This document shows, piece after piece, positions 55,031 to 63,963 of a stretch of DNA of 64,000 nucleotides (the first letter of the stretch is position 1; each line of letters opens with the position of its first letter). The stretch lies in assembly GCA_964444685.1 (NCBI GenBank), contig CAYUIG010000001.1, positions 145,231 through 209,230 of the forward strand, in the 5' to 3' direction. Origin of the DNA: CAYUIG01 sp964444685 (GTDB lineage Bacteria > Gemmatimonadota > Gemmatimonadetes > Longimicrobiales > RSA9). The notes below the pieces were generated by a model. The model was given only the letters and a program-made list of their open reading frames with translations. It made no database searches and had not been told where the DNA came from. Made by a program: the position numbers and the translations under genes.

Positions 55031-55869
55031 TCTCCGCCGGATGCGGCGCTGCGGCGTCGCAGCGGCAGCACGGCAGGCACATCGGTGACCGGCCGGCCGT
55101 TCGAGCGGCGGCGGATGCGCACGCCCGAGCACGCGCGATCCTCGCAGCCGACACGGCGCGCAACGTCCGCCCAGATGCGGCCGTGGCCGCGATGCCCGTG
55201 CAGGATCCACGCTTCCGCGTGCGCCATCTCGTGCAGCAGCGTGTCGATCAGATGGCGCTCGTTGCCGCGCAGCATGAGATCCACGTTGAGCGCGATCTCC
55301 TCGACGAGCCTGCGGCCGCTGGGTCGCACGAGGTAGTGGATCTGGCCGAAGCGTCGGCTCATGCGATCACTGAGGCGCAGCGGCAGCGACGCGGGCAGCC
55401 GGCCGTCGAAGTACTCTTCGTTCAGCTCGAGATACAGGGACCGCAGCAGCTCCTTCTGCTCCTTCGTGCCGCAGCACGGCACCGTGCGCGCGCGGCCGAC
55501 GTCCTCTTCCCACGGCGGCAGCGGTCCGCCACCCGTCTGCCCCTCCCAGAACGAACGCATGCGCTCCACTGCGGCGCGGTAGCGCTGCGTGCCGTGACGT
55601 TCCCGGATGAAGTCCGTGAGCGCATCGATCACCGGCGACGGCGCCGACCGGAAGCACGAGTGCAGGTTCACGGTCCGCTGATCCACGGACAGGGAAATGA
55701 GGCGCGTCCGGTTCGACCGGAACACGACCTTCACGAGCCGCCGCGCCCCGCGGACGTGCAGCTCGCGCAGCATGTCGGAATCGGTCAGGAGCGCGAGCGG
55801 AAAGACCAGCTGGTCGTCGGCGACGGTGGATCGGTGGGCGGGCTTCGTCCCCTGCATGATCGGGAACAT
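55027..55869 (-). CDS. SprT-like zinc metalloprotease domain protein
   Basis: About 280 residues. The zinc site HEMAHAEAW...HGHRGHG (~211) is the HExxH pattern of SprT/DUF45-like peptidases, followed by a basic C-terminal tail. The first 130 residues resemble nothing I know. The start is uncertain (candidates at 55899, 55869 and 55857; none has a strong Shine-Dalgarno). Substrates cannot be inferred. Confidence 0.78.
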   Translation of the reverse strand: MFPIMQGTKPAHRSTVADDQLVFPLALLTDSDMLRELHVRGARRLVKVVFRSNRTRLISLSVDQRTVNLHSCFRSAPSPVIDALTDFIRERHGTQRYRAAVERMRSFWEGQTGGGPLPPWEEDVGRARTVPCCGTKEQKELLRSLYLELNEEYFDGRLPASLPLRLSDRMSRRFGQIHYLVRPSGRRLVEEIALNVDLMLRGNERHLIDTLLHEMAHAEAWILHGHRGHGRIWADVARRVGCEDRACSGVRIRRRSNGRPVTDVPAVLPLRRRSAASGGD

Positions 55870-55978
55870 AACCCGGCCTGCAAGAGCGGATCGGGACATC
55901 TTCGGCCGGGGATCGGGAAAGCTTCGGGGGCGCTCCTCGCGCCCCCGCAAAATCGTTGTGCCGGAACGACTTCAGGAA

Positions 55979-56392
55979 TCAGCCGCCGCTCTCCTTGCCC
56001 CTCTCCTCCAGCTTCAGCGACGCGCTGTTCACGCAGAAACGGAGACCAGTCGGACGGGGGCCGTCCGGGAAGACGTGGCCCAGGTGGGACTCGCAGCGCG
56101 CACACATGATCTCCGTCCGGCGCATACCGTGGCTCCGATCCTCGTGCGTCTCGATCGCGTCCTCCGACGCGGGCGCCCAGAAGCTCGGCCAGCCGCTGCC
56201 CGACTCGTACTTCGTGTCCGAGGTGAACAGCTCCATGCCGCACGCGGCGCAGCGGTACACCCCTTCCGTCTTCTCGTCGTTGTACGCGCCCGTGAACGGC
56301 CGCTCCGTCCCCTTGCCACGCAGGATCTCGTACTGCTCGGGCGACAGCTCGCGCCGCCACTCCTCTTCGCTCTTCTGGATCTTCTCGACCAT
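55979..56392 (-). CDS. msrB: Peptide-methionine (R)-S-oxide reductase
   Basis: 137 residues, full length for MsrB, which repairs the R-epimer of methionine sulfoxide. Structural zinc is bound by CAAC (~48) and CARC (~97), and the catalytic Cys lies in RFCVN (~117). The Cys form, not selenocysteine, is used. It lies 9 bp after the PhzF-like gene in the same direction, so it is probably co-transcribed. Confidence 0.95.
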   Translation of the reverse strand: MVEKIQKSEEEWRRELSPEQYEILRGKGTERPFTGAYNDEKTEGVYRCAACGMELFTSDTKYESGSGWPSFWAPASEDAIETHEDRSHGMRRTEIMCARCESHLGHVFPDGPRPTGLRFCVNSASLKLEERGKESGG

Positions 56393-56401
56393 TCGTTCCC
56401 C

Positions 56402-57190
56402 CTACTCGTTGACGAGCTCGCCGCGCAGCACCGTGACCGCGCTGCCCGCGAGACCGACCCGGTCGCCACGCAGCGTGACGCGCACCGTGCCGCCACGCGT
56501 CGATGCCTGATACCCCGTCAGTTCCGTTCGTCCGAAGCGCTCCGCCCAGTACGGCGCGAGGCAGCAGTGCGCCGAACCCGTGACGGGATCCTCATCGACA
56601 CCGACCGCAGGCGCGAAGAAGCGCGACACGAAATCGTGATCGTTGCCACGCGCCGTAACGATTACGCCGCGTGCATCGATCGCACGCAGTCGCGTGAAGT
56701 CGGGGTCGGCGCTGCGCACCTCTCCAGCGGACCCGACCTCCACGATCCAGTCGAAGCGGTTGCGACCCGTCCACTTCGGTGTCACGCCCAGTGCCTCCAC
56801 CAGCCCGGGCGGCGCGGGCTCCGCTGTGGCCCGTTCGGCAGGGAAATCCAGCTCGATGCGTCCCGGGTTCCCGCGCGCCGTGAGACGGCCGCTGCGCGTC
56901 GCGAATGCGATCTCCTCACCCGCGGGTGCGAATCCTTCCTCGTAAAGGACGTGCGCGCTCGCGAGCGTCGCGTGGCCGCACAGGTCCACCTCCACCGCCG
57001 GCGTGAACCAGCGCAGCCGCCACGCATCGCCCTCACGCACCAGAAACGCCGTCTCCGACAGGTTCATCTCGCGCGCCACGGCCGCCATCCAGGCATCGTC
57101 GCGCGCGGCCGCCAGCACGCACACGGCCGCTGGGTTCCCCGAGTACGGCCGGTCCGTGAACGCGTCTACGACCGTGATCTTCTGCGCCAT
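56402..57190 (-). CDS. PhzF-family isomerase/epimerase-like protein
   Basis: 262 residues from the ATG at 57190, with GGGGAGT six bases upstream; open frame beyond this lies over the divergent sigma gene. It shows the PhzF fold signatures: VDAFTDRPYSGNPAAV at the N-terminus, NLSETAFL with the catalytic Glu (~45), DLCGHATLA and DEDPVTGSAHC (~210). Most family members outside phenazine clusters have unknown substrates, and no phenazine genes are present. It is the first gene of a pair with msrB. Confidence 0.9.
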   Translation of the reverse strand: MAQKITVVDAFTDRPYSGNPAAVCVLAAARDDAWMAAVAREMNLSETAFLVREGDAWRLRWFTPAVEVDLCGHATLASAHVLYEEGFAPAGEEIAFATRSGRLTARGNPGRIELDFPAERATAEPAPPGLVEALGVTPKWTGRNRFDWIVEVGSAGEVRSADPDFTRLRAIDARGVIVTARGNDHDFVSRFFAPAVGVDEDPVTGSAHCCLAPYWAERFGRTELTGYQASTRGGTVRVTLRGDRVGLAGSAVTVLRGELVNE

Positions 57191-57263
57191 GCATGACTCC
57201 CCGAAGGTTCGGATTCCGTAAGGGTCAGAGTACGGGCCAGAGCCCGCGCCGTCGATCCCCCGG

Positions 57264-57291
57264 CTCCCGACTCTCGACTCGCGACTCCCGA
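57264..57291. repeat. Four tandem CTCnCGA heptamers in the phzF/sigma divergent region
   Basis: CTCCCGA, CTCTCGA, CTCGCGA and CTCCCGA follow one another without gaps in the 159-bp space between the divergent PhzF-like and sigma genes. They could be stacked regulator sites or simple repeat expansion. Confidence 0.6.
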
Positions 57292-57349
57292 CCCGTGAAG
57301 TTTCCAACCATGCCATGGACCACGACTGTCCAAGGCAGCAGAGAACAGG

Positions 57350-57907
57350 ATGGCCACTCTGACGCTTACGAAGACGCCGCCTTCTGTGGATACGTCGGCG
57401 GATCGGGACGACGCGCGACGCGCGGCCGGCGGCGACCGGCAGGCGTTCGAGCGCATCTACCGCCGCCACGCCGTACGCATCCACAACCTGTGCCGCCGGA
57501 TGGTGGGCGAGGCGGATGCGGACGATGTGGCGCAGGAAGCCTTCGTCCGGGCGTGGCGGAAGCTGGACCGCTTCCGCGGTGAATCGAGCCTGGGCACGTG
57601 GCTCTATCGGCTCACGGTGAACGTGGCCCTGAGTCGTCGCAAGGTGATCGGCCTCCGCGCGCAGCGGTTCCACGGCCCGGACGCCGCCGACCTGCCACTC
57701 GCGGCGCGACGGGCGCGCCCGGACGTGGCCATGGACCTGGAGGCGGCGATCCAGAAGCTGCCCTCGGGCGCGCGGCAGGTGTTCGTGCTGCACGACATCG
57801 AGGGATACACGCACGAGGAGATCGGCGAGATGCTCGGCATCACGAACGGCACCTCCAAGTCCCAGCTGCACCGGGCGCGCATGACGCTCCGGCAACACCT
57901 GGAGTAG
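57350..57907 (+). CDS. ECF-type RNA polymerase sigma factor (second)
   Basis: 185 residues with region 2 (IHNLCRRMVGEADADDVAQEAFVRAWRKL) and region 4 (QKLPSGARQVFVLHDIEGYTHEEIGEMLGITNGTSKSQLHRARMTL). It starts an operon with a zinc-finger anti-sigma gene 4 bp downstream and two DUF4097 genes. The Shine-Dalgarno is weak (ACAGG directly before ATG). Confidence 0.93.
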   Translation: MATLTLTKTPPSVDTSADRDDARRAAGGDRQAFERIYRRHAVRIHNLCRRMVGEADADDVAQEAFVRAWRKLDRFRGESSLGTWLYRLTVNVALSRRKVIGLRAQRFHGPDAADLPLAARRARPDVAMDLEAAIQKLPSGARQVFVLHDIEGYTHEEIGEMLGITNGTSKSQLHRARMTLRQHLE

Positions 57908-57911
57908 CACG

Positions 57912-58538
57912 ATGCACGACGAATGGACCGACAGGCTGTCGGAATACATCGACGGTGGGCTCGACGCCGCGGAAACCGCCGCGCTCGAGCAGCACCTCGT
58001 CACGTGCGACGACTGCACCGCGACCATCGCTTCGCTGCGCAGCGTCGTCGCGGCCGCGCGCTCGCTGCCCGACCGGGATCCGCCCGCACAGCAGTGGGTC
58101 GCGATCGAGCGGCGGCTGGAGCGCGGGCGCCGCTTCGCGTTCACGCTGCCGCAGCTCGCCGCAGCATCCATTGCACTCGCATTCGTCTCGGGCGGTGCCG
58201 TGTGGCTGGCCACGCGCACACCCGGGATGGCACCCCCCGCCGCATCGGCGCCGGCTGTCACGAACGCCGTGCCCGTGTCCTTCGATGCGACGTCGTACGA
58301 CCGCACGATCGCGGATCTCGAGACCGCGCTCGCACAGTCGCGCGACCGGCTCGCGCCCGAGACCGTCGCCGCGGTGGAGCACAGCCTGGCCGTGATCGAT
58401 GCGGCGATCGCCGATGCACTCGCAGCGCTCGAGAACGATCCGATCGATCCGTACGTCATCCGTCACCTCGAGCGCACACTGCTCCGCAAGATCGATATCC
58501 TGACGCGCGCGACGCCCACGGCGCCGGCGCAGACCTAG
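57912..58538 (+). CDS. Transmembrane zinc-finger anti-sigma factor (second)
   Basis: 208 residues. The zf-HC2 motif HLVTCDDC (~28-35) precedes one membrane helix (~79-98) and a ~100-residue outer helical domain (TIADLETALAQSRDRL...AIADALAAL), partly coiled-coil-like. It should hold the sigma factor encoded just upstream. Confidence 0.88.
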   Translation: MHDEWTDRLSEYIDGGLDAAETAALEQHLVTCDDCTATIASLRSVVAAARSLPDRDPPAQQWVAIERRLERGRRFAFTLPQLAAASIALAFVSGGAVWLATRTPGMAPPAASAPAVTNAVPVSFDATSYDRTIADLETALAQSRDRLAPETVAAVEHSLAVIDAAIADALAALENDPIDPYVIRHLERTLLRKIDILTRATPTAPAQT

Positions 58539-58547
58539 AGAGGACGC

Positions 58548-59423
58548 ATGTCACGCACTTCGTTCGCGGTCGTGCTGATCGCGGCCGCACTCTGCCCCGC
58601 GGCGTCCGCCGCGCAGCAGATCGATACGACGATCGCGGTCCGGTCCGGAGGCCGGCTCGAGATCGAGAGCTGGAACGGTCCCGTGCGGGTGGAAGCATGG
58701 GATCGGTCCGAGGTCCGCATCCGCATGACACGCAGGGCGGAGATCCACGTGAGCAGCGAGCGCGATGTCGTGACGATCGAGCCGCACGACCACACGGCCA
58801 TGTCGGAGCGCAACACATACGAGATCACGGTGCCCCGTCGCTTTCAGGTCGAGGTCGAAGCCATGCAGGGCACGGTCACGGTCACCGGCGTCCAGGGCGG
58901 GCTGACGGTCGAGGCGTTGAACGGCCGCGTCGAGATCTCCGACGTAGGCCGCGTGGACGCGGAGGCCATGAACGGCAGTATCACGATTGCGGGCGCACGC
59001 GAGCGCGTGCAGGCGTTCGCCGCCAACGGGCAGGTCGAGATTTCCGGCGCGGAAGGGGACATCCATGTCGAGGCCATCAACGGCCGCGCCGCGCTGCGGG
59101 ATATTCGATCCGGGCGCGTCGAAGTCGAAAACGTGAACGGCGGCATCTCCTACGCCGGCACGTTCCGGAGCGACGGACGCTATTCCTTCACGAATCACAG
59201 CGGCGGTGTCGATCTGATCATTCCCGATGGTGCGGGCGCACGCGTCCGTGTGGAGTCGTACTCGGGCCGGATCGACACCGACATCCCCGTACAGGTCGTA
59301 TCGGATCGCAGCCGCGGGGACGGCCTCGAGCGAACGTTCACGTTCGGCGACGGCTCCGCGCAGATCCGCGTTGAAACGTTCTCCGGCACGATCCGGCTGC
59401 GCCGGGCCGGCGGCTCGCTCTGA
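58548..59423 (+). CDS. Secreted DUF4097-type repeat protein
   Basis: 291 residues with a signal peptide (MSRTSFAVVLIAAALCPAASA). The rest is a right-handed repeat of short strands built on NG-x-V/I steps (EALNGRVEISDV, EAMNGSITIAG, EAINGRAALRDI, ENVNGGISYAG), the DUF4097 pattern of putative adhesin-like envelope proteins. GAGAGG precedes the ATG. Function is unknown. It lies 9 bp after the anti-sigma gene. Confidence 0.85.
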   Translation: MSRTSFAVVLIAAALCPAASAAQQIDTTIAVRSGGRLEIESWNGPVRVEAWDRSEVRIRMTRRAEIHVSSERDVVTIEPHDHTAMSERNTYEITVPRRFQVEVEAMQGTVTVTGVQGGLTVEALNGRVEISDVGRVDAEAMNGSITIAGARERVQAFAANGQVEISGAEGDIHVEAINGRAALRDIRSGRVEVENVNGGISYAGTFRSDGRYSFTNHSGGVDLIIPDGAGARVRVESYSGRIDTDIPVQVVSDRSRGDGLERTFTFGDGSAQIRVETFSGTIRLRRAGGSL

Positions 59424-59449
59424 TCACTCATCTCACGGGAGACGCACGC

Positions 59450-60220
59450 ATGCACATCCGATCCTCCGCAGCGCTGCTCGCGCTGCTCGCGGCTGCACCG
59501 GCCGCAGCCCAGGACTTCTCGTGGAGCGGATCCATTCCCGCGGGCCGCGCGATCGAGATCAAGGGCATCAGCGGCGACATCGAAGCCGTCGCGAGCTCCG
59601 CTTCGCAGGTACGCGTCATCGCCGTCAAGTCCGCGGATGACGACAATCCGGACGACGTCAAGATCGAGGTCGTCGAGCACGAGGGCGGCGTGACGATCTG
59701 CGCCCTCTACCCGACCCGCCGCGGGCGCGAGCCCAATGAGTGCCGGCCGGGACGCGCGGGCCGCAACAGCTCGGAGGACAACGACGTCCAGGTCGACTTC
59801 CGCGTCGAGGTGCCGCGCGGCGTGCGCCTCGTCGCGCGTACCGTGAACGGCGACGTCGAAGCTGCGGGCATCGCGGCCGATGTCGAGGGCCGCACCGTCA
59901 ACGGCGACGTGCGCGTCTCCACCGACGGCATCGCACGCGCCTCCACCGTCAACGGCTCGCTCGAGATTTCGATGGGCCGCGCCGACTGGCAGGACGAGCT
60001 CGAGTTCGAGACCGTGAACGGCGGCGTCACGCTGCGCATCGCCGGTGACCTGAACGCCGACTTCAGCGCCTCCACCATCAACGGCGACATCGAGTCCGAC
60101 TACCCGATCACCGTCCAGGGCCGCTGGGGGCCGCGCCGCGCGCGCGGCACGATCGGCAGCGGCGGCCGCGATCTCTCCATCTCCACGGTGAACGGCAGCA
60201 TTACACTGCGCCGCCGCTAG
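59450..60220 (+). CDS. Secreted DUF4097-type repeat protein, second copy
   Basis: 256 residues with a signal peptide (MHIRSSAALLALLAAAPAAAQ). It shows the same strand repeat as its neighbour (ARTVNGDVEAAG, GRTVNGDVRVST, ASTVNGSLEISM, ETVNGGVTLRI, STINGDIES) but only low overall similarity, so the pair is an old duplication. A Cys pair (TICALYP...NECRPG) may form a disulfide. It is the last gene before a strong terminator. Confidence 0.85.
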   Translation: MHIRSSAALLALLAAAPAAAQDFSWSGSIPAGRAIEIKGISGDIEAVASSASQVRVIAVKSADDDNPDDVKIEVVEHEGGVTICALYPTRRGREPNECRPGRAGRNSSEDNDVQVDFRVEVPRGVRLVARTVNGDVEAAGIAADVEGRTVNGDVRVSTDGIARASTVNGSLEISMGRADWQDELEFETVNGGVTLRIAGDLNADFSASTINGDIESDYPITVQGRWGPRRARGTIGSGGRDLSISTVNGSITLRRR

Positions 60221-60229
60221 CATCCTTTC

Positions 60230-60261
60230 GGGGGCCGGGAGGTTTGCTCCTCCCGGCCCCC
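60230..60261 (+). terminator. Strong GC-rich hairpin terminator
   Basis: GGGGGCCGGGAGG (60230-60242) pairs perfectly with CCTCCCGGCCCCC (60249-60261) around a TTTGCT loop, 9 bp after the DUF4097 stop. There is no T-run, as often in high-GC genomes. Confidence 0.75.
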
Positions 60262-60273
60262 CCGTTGTACTAT
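60244..60273 (+). promoter_or_regulatory. Possible promoter for the TPR gene family
   Basis: TTGCTC (60244-60249) and TACTAT (60268-60273) are 18 bp apart and about 30 bp before the ATG at 60302. The -35 lies inside the terminator stem, so this is tentative. Confidence 0.3.
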
Positions 60274-60301
60274 GGCGCGTCACCTACAAGGTCGCGCCTT
60301 C

Positions 60302-62101
60302 ATGAAGAAGCTGCTGCACGAGATCCATCGCCGGTCTCTATGGCAGGTCGTCGGCATCTATCTCGCCGGCAGCTACGGCGCCCTCGAGGTGGTCGGCCTG
60401 CTGACGGATAATCTCGGCCTGCCGCAGTGGTTCCCCGGTCTCGCCTTCGGTTTCCTCATCCTCGGGCTGCCCGTCGTCCTCGCGACCGCCTTCATCCAGA
60501 AGGGCATCCGGGACCCGGACCCGCCCGTCGATGATCCCGCCACGCCGATCGACGAATCGAAGCTGCCGCTGCCGGGCGCACGCGGTTTCTTCACCTGGCG
60601 GAACGCCCTCATCGGCGGCGCCGCAGCCGTGCTGATCTGGGTGGGCTTCGCCGCTGGCTGGGTGCTGTTCGGCCGCGACGAGTCCGATGTCGCGGCCGTG
60701 CAGGCCGTCGCCGAGCCGGCCGGCCCCGGCCGCTCGATTGCCGTCCTGCCGTTCGTGACGCGCAGTGAATCGGTGGAGGACCGGTACTTCGCCGAGGGGA
60801 TGCACGACGATCTGCTCACGCAGCTCGCGAAGATCGATTCCCTGACCGTCATCAGCCGCACGTCGGTGATGCAGTTCGCGGAGACCACGAAGTCGATCCG
60901 TGAGATCGCCGACGAGCTCCAGGTCGCCACCGTCCTGGAGGGCGGCGTGCAGCGTGCCGGCGATCGTGTGCGCATCAACGTGCAGCTCATCGATGCCGCG
61001 ACCGACAACCATCTCTGGGCGGAGACGTACGATCAGGCATGGACGGCCGAGAACATCTTCGCCATCCAGACCGACCTCGCGCACAAGATCGCCGATGCGT
61101 TGAAGGCCCGCCTGACGCCGGAAACCGAGCGGCGGATCGTGGCCCACGGCACCGCGAGCGATGAGGCCCTCGAACTGTATTTCCGGGCACGCTACGCGCA
61201 GGACACGAGGGGACGTTTCGGTCAGGATGTCGACGAGGTCATCGGGCTGTTCAGGAGCGCGATCGAATCAGACTCGTCCTACGCCCCGGCATGGGCGGGT
61301 CTTGCGTACGCATACCTTTCCGCCGCCAACTGGCTGCAGATGCCGCTCGACAGCGCCATCGGACCCGCGAGCGAGGCGATCGACCGGGCCATTGCCCTCG
61401 ATCCTGAGGCGCCCGAGCCGTGGCTCGCGCGCGTGAGCCTGCTCGCACAGCTCCGGCGCTTCGACGAAGCCCTGGCGGCCGCCGAGCGAGCCATCGCCCT
61501 CCAGCCGGGTTCGGGCATGGCGTACACCTCGTACGCGTCGATCCTGGAGAGCGTGGGCCGCAGAGAGGAGGCACTCGCAGCGAGCCGGCGCGCCGTCCAG
61601 CTCGATCCGTTGAGCATCGCCGTTCGTCACCAGCTCTCCGATCGCTACTACTTCGCCGGTGACATGGCCGCCGCGGCGGCGGAGGCGCGCAAGGTCATCC
61701 AGATGAATCCGGACGACTGGTACGGGTACTACAATCTCGGTTGGGCGCTCGCGGCCGGAGACACGCCGGCCGAAGCCATCGAGCCGTTCCGGACCGCCGT
61801 GAATTCCGCCGGTGACAACGCCACCGTGGCGCGACTCGGCCTTGCCTATGCCTTCGCACGCACGGGCCAGCGCGACTCCGCACTCGCACGCATCACGGGT
61901 ATCGAGCCGGAACGCGGCGGCTACGACCTCGCACTCGTCCACTTCGTCCTCGGCGATCACGACCGCGCCTTCGACGTACTGGAGCGCAACCTGCGCTCCG
62001 AACCTACGGGCTACGATCGGGCCATACTGGATCCGGCTGCACGGGACATGGTGGCCCACCCGCGGTTCGCCCAGCTGATCCGCCGCCTCGGACTCGATTG
62101 A
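60302..62101 (+). CDS. Membrane-anchored FlgO/TolB-like domain TPR protein (paralog 1)
   Basis: 599 residues. I chose the ATG at 60302 because both downstream paralogs begin at the matching codon (M-[KR]2-L-...-HRRSLWQ). Three membrane segments lie in the first ~125 residues. An extracytoplasmic or cytoplasmic domain follows (~140-290; SIAVLPF, YFAEGMHDDLLTQL, LTVISRTSV, ATVLEGGVQR), of the kind annotated FlgO or TolB-like in adenylate-cyclase-associated TPR proteins. TPR-like repeats fill ~300-590. The partner is unknown, and no cyclase domain is present. Confidence 0.85.
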   Translation: MKKLLHEIHRRSLWQVVGIYLAGSYGALEVVGLLTDNLGLPQWFPGLAFGFLILGLPVVLATAFIQKGIRDPDPPVDDPATPIDESKLPLPGARGFFTWRNALIGGAAAVLIWVGFAAGWVLFGRDESDVAAVQAVAEPAGPGRSIAVLPFVTRSESVEDRYFAEGMHDDLLTQLAKIDSLTVISRTSVMQFAETTKSIREIADELQVATVLEGGVQRAGDRVRINVQLIDAATDNHLWAETYDQAWTAENIFAIQTDLAHKIADALKARLTPETERRIVAHGTASDEALELYFRARYAQDTRGRFGQDVDEVIGLFRSAIESDSSYAPAWAGLAYAYLSAANWLQMPLDSAIGPASEAIDRAIALDPEAPEPWLARVSLLAQLRRFDEALAAAERAIALQPGSGMAYTSYASILESVGRREEALAASRRAVQLDPLSIAVRHQLSDRYYFAGDMAAAAAEARKVIQMNPDDWYGYYNLGWALAAGDTPAEAIEPFRTAVNSAGDNATVARLGLAYAFARTGQRDSALARITGIEPERGGYDLALVHFVLGDHDRAFDVLERNLRSEPTGYDRAILDPAARDMVAHPRFAQLIRRLGLD

Positions 62102-62141
62102 CCTGTCACATGCCCAGCCAACCGCTGCCTCGTGAGGCCCG

Positions 62142-63923
62142 ATGAAAAGGCTGATCCGCGAGGTCCATCGCCGCTCCCTCTGGCAGGTCGTCGGCATCTA
62201 TCTCGCCGGCAGCTATGGCGCGCTCGAAGCCGTCGGCATGCTTACCGACAATCTCGGGCTGCCTTCGTGGCTGCCCGGCCTTGCCTTCGCCCTCCTGGTG
62301 ATCGGTCTGCCGATCGTCATCGCGACCGCATTCGTGCAGGAGGGCGTCGGTCCGCGCATCGATGACCCGTCCACACCGATCGATGAGTCGAAGCTCCCGG
62401 CTACGGGCGCACGCGGCTTCTTCACCTGGCGACGCGCATTGATCGGTGGCGTCGCGGCCGTACTCGTGTGGCTGGGCTTTGCCGCGGGCTGGCTCCTGTT
62501 CGGTCGTGGAAGCCCGCCGACAACGATCGCTGCCGCGGAAACCTCGAAACACTCGATCGCGGTACTGCCCTTCGCAACACGCAGTGACTCGTCCGAGGAT
62601 CGGTACTTCGCCGAGGGGATGCACGACGACCTGCTCACGCAGCTCGCGATGATCGACTCGCTGACCGTGATCAGTCGCACATCGGTGATGCAGTACGCCG
62701 GCACCACGAAGCCGATACGCCAGATCGCCGAAGAGCTGCAGGTGGCCACGATCCTCGAGGGCGGTGTGCAGCGCGTGCGGGACAAGATTCGCGTCAACGT
62801 TCAGCTCATCGATGCCGCGACGGACGATCATCTGTGGGCGCGGACGTACGATGAGGACTGGTCGGCGGAGAACATCTTCGCCATCCAGACGGACCTCGCT
62901 CGCCAAATCGCCGAAGCACTCCGAGCGCGTCTCACACCGGAAACAGAGCGGCGAATCGTGGCGCAGGGAACCGCCAGTGAGGAGGCTCTGGATCTGTACT
63001 TCCGGGCGCGGTACGCATTCGAGAACCGCGCATGGTCCGGTCAGGGCATTCGGGAAACCATCGAGCTCTTCCAGAGGGCGCTCGCAGCCGATTCGACCTA
63101 TGGCCCGGCCTGGGCCGGCCTGGGCCGCACGTACCTCACCGCCGTGAGCTGGGGAACAATGCCGCGCGACAGCGCGATGCGCCTCGCCGAGCAATCGATC
63201 GAGCACGCCTTCGACCTGAACCCGGAGCTCCTCGAGGCCCAGCAGGGTCGCATAAGTCTGTTGCAGCATCAGGGCAAGCTCGATGAAGCGCTCACAGCAG
63301 CCGAACGCCTGGTCGGACTCCACCCCGGCTCGGCGTGGGCTCACGGGAAACTCGCAACGATCCTCGAGGAATTGGGCCGCCCCGAGGAAGCCGTGCGTGA
63401 GAGTCGCCGCGCCGTCGAACTGGACCCGCTGGATGTGGATGCCCGAAACCTGTTCGCCGATCGGCTGTTCTTCGCAGGAGACTTTCAAGCGGCGATCGCC
63501 GAAGCCAGGATCATCGTAGAAATGGTCCCCAACGACTGGTATGGATACTACAACCTCGGCTGGTCGCTGGCCGTAGATGGTTCGCCCGCCGAGGCGCTGG
63601 AAGTGTTCCGCAAAGCCTTGCCCATTTCCGAGGATAACGTCGGTTCGGTTCGGATGGGTATGGGCTACGCATTCGCGAAGCTCGGTCAGCGCGATTCCGC
63701 ACTCGCGATCGTCGACAGCATTTACGCACCGGCGGCTGGCTACGACGGACCACTCGTGCTGTTCGTTCTCGGCGATCATGACCGCGCGCTCGCCCTCCTC
63801 GAGCAGACGCTGCGCGATGATCCCTACCGGCAGCTGAGTCGCATGCGACTGGACCCATCGGCGCGCGAGATGGTCGAGCATCCGCGCTACGTCGCACTCA
63901 TACGTCGCCTGGGACTCGATTGA
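62142..63923 (+). CDS. Membrane-anchored FlgO/TolB-like domain TPR protein (paralog 2)
   Basis: 593 residues, colinear with its upstream neighbour over the whole length. It has the same N-terminal membrane part (QVVGIYLAGSYGALEAVG), the same FlgO-like core (SIAVLPFATRSDSSEDRYF) and the same TPR region ending in RRLGLD. The N-terminal and FlgO parts are much better conserved than the TPRs, so the repeats may set partner choice. GTGAGG precedes the ATG. It lies 40 bp after paralog 1. Confidence 0.85.
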   Translation: MKRLIREVHRRSLWQVVGIYLAGSYGALEAVGMLTDNLGLPSWLPGLAFALLVIGLPIVIATAFVQEGVGPRIDDPSTPIDESKLPATGARGFFTWRRALIGGVAAVLVWLGFAAGWLLFGRGSPPTTIAAAETSKHSIAVLPFATRSDSSEDRYFAEGMHDDLLTQLAMIDSLTVISRTSVMQYAGTTKPIRQIAEELQVATILEGGVQRVRDKIRVNVQLIDAATDDHLWARTYDEDWSAENIFAIQTDLARQIAEALRARLTPETERRIVAQGTASEEALDLYFRARYAFENRAWSGQGIRETIELFQRALAADSTYGPAWAGLGRTYLTAVSWGTMPRDSAMRLAEQSIEHAFDLNPELLEAQQGRISLLQHQGKLDEALTAAERLVGLHPGSAWAHGKLATILEELGRPEEAVRESRRAVELDPLDVDARNLFADRLFFAGDFQAAIAEARIIVEMVPNDWYGYYNLGWSLAVDGSPAEALEVFRKALPISEDNVGSVRMGMGYAFAKLGQRDSALAIVDSIYAPAAGYDGPLVLFVLGDHDRALALLEQTLRDDPYRQLSRMRLDPSAREMVEHPRYVALIRRLGLD

Positions 63924-63963
63924 CCGGGGAGCAGACAACCGTGCCCGCCTGCCACTGCCTGCC

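Noticed and set aside
56402..57190. Phenazine biosynthesis implied by the PhzF-like gene
   Set aside because: No other phenazine genes are present, and PhzF relatives of unknown function are common.
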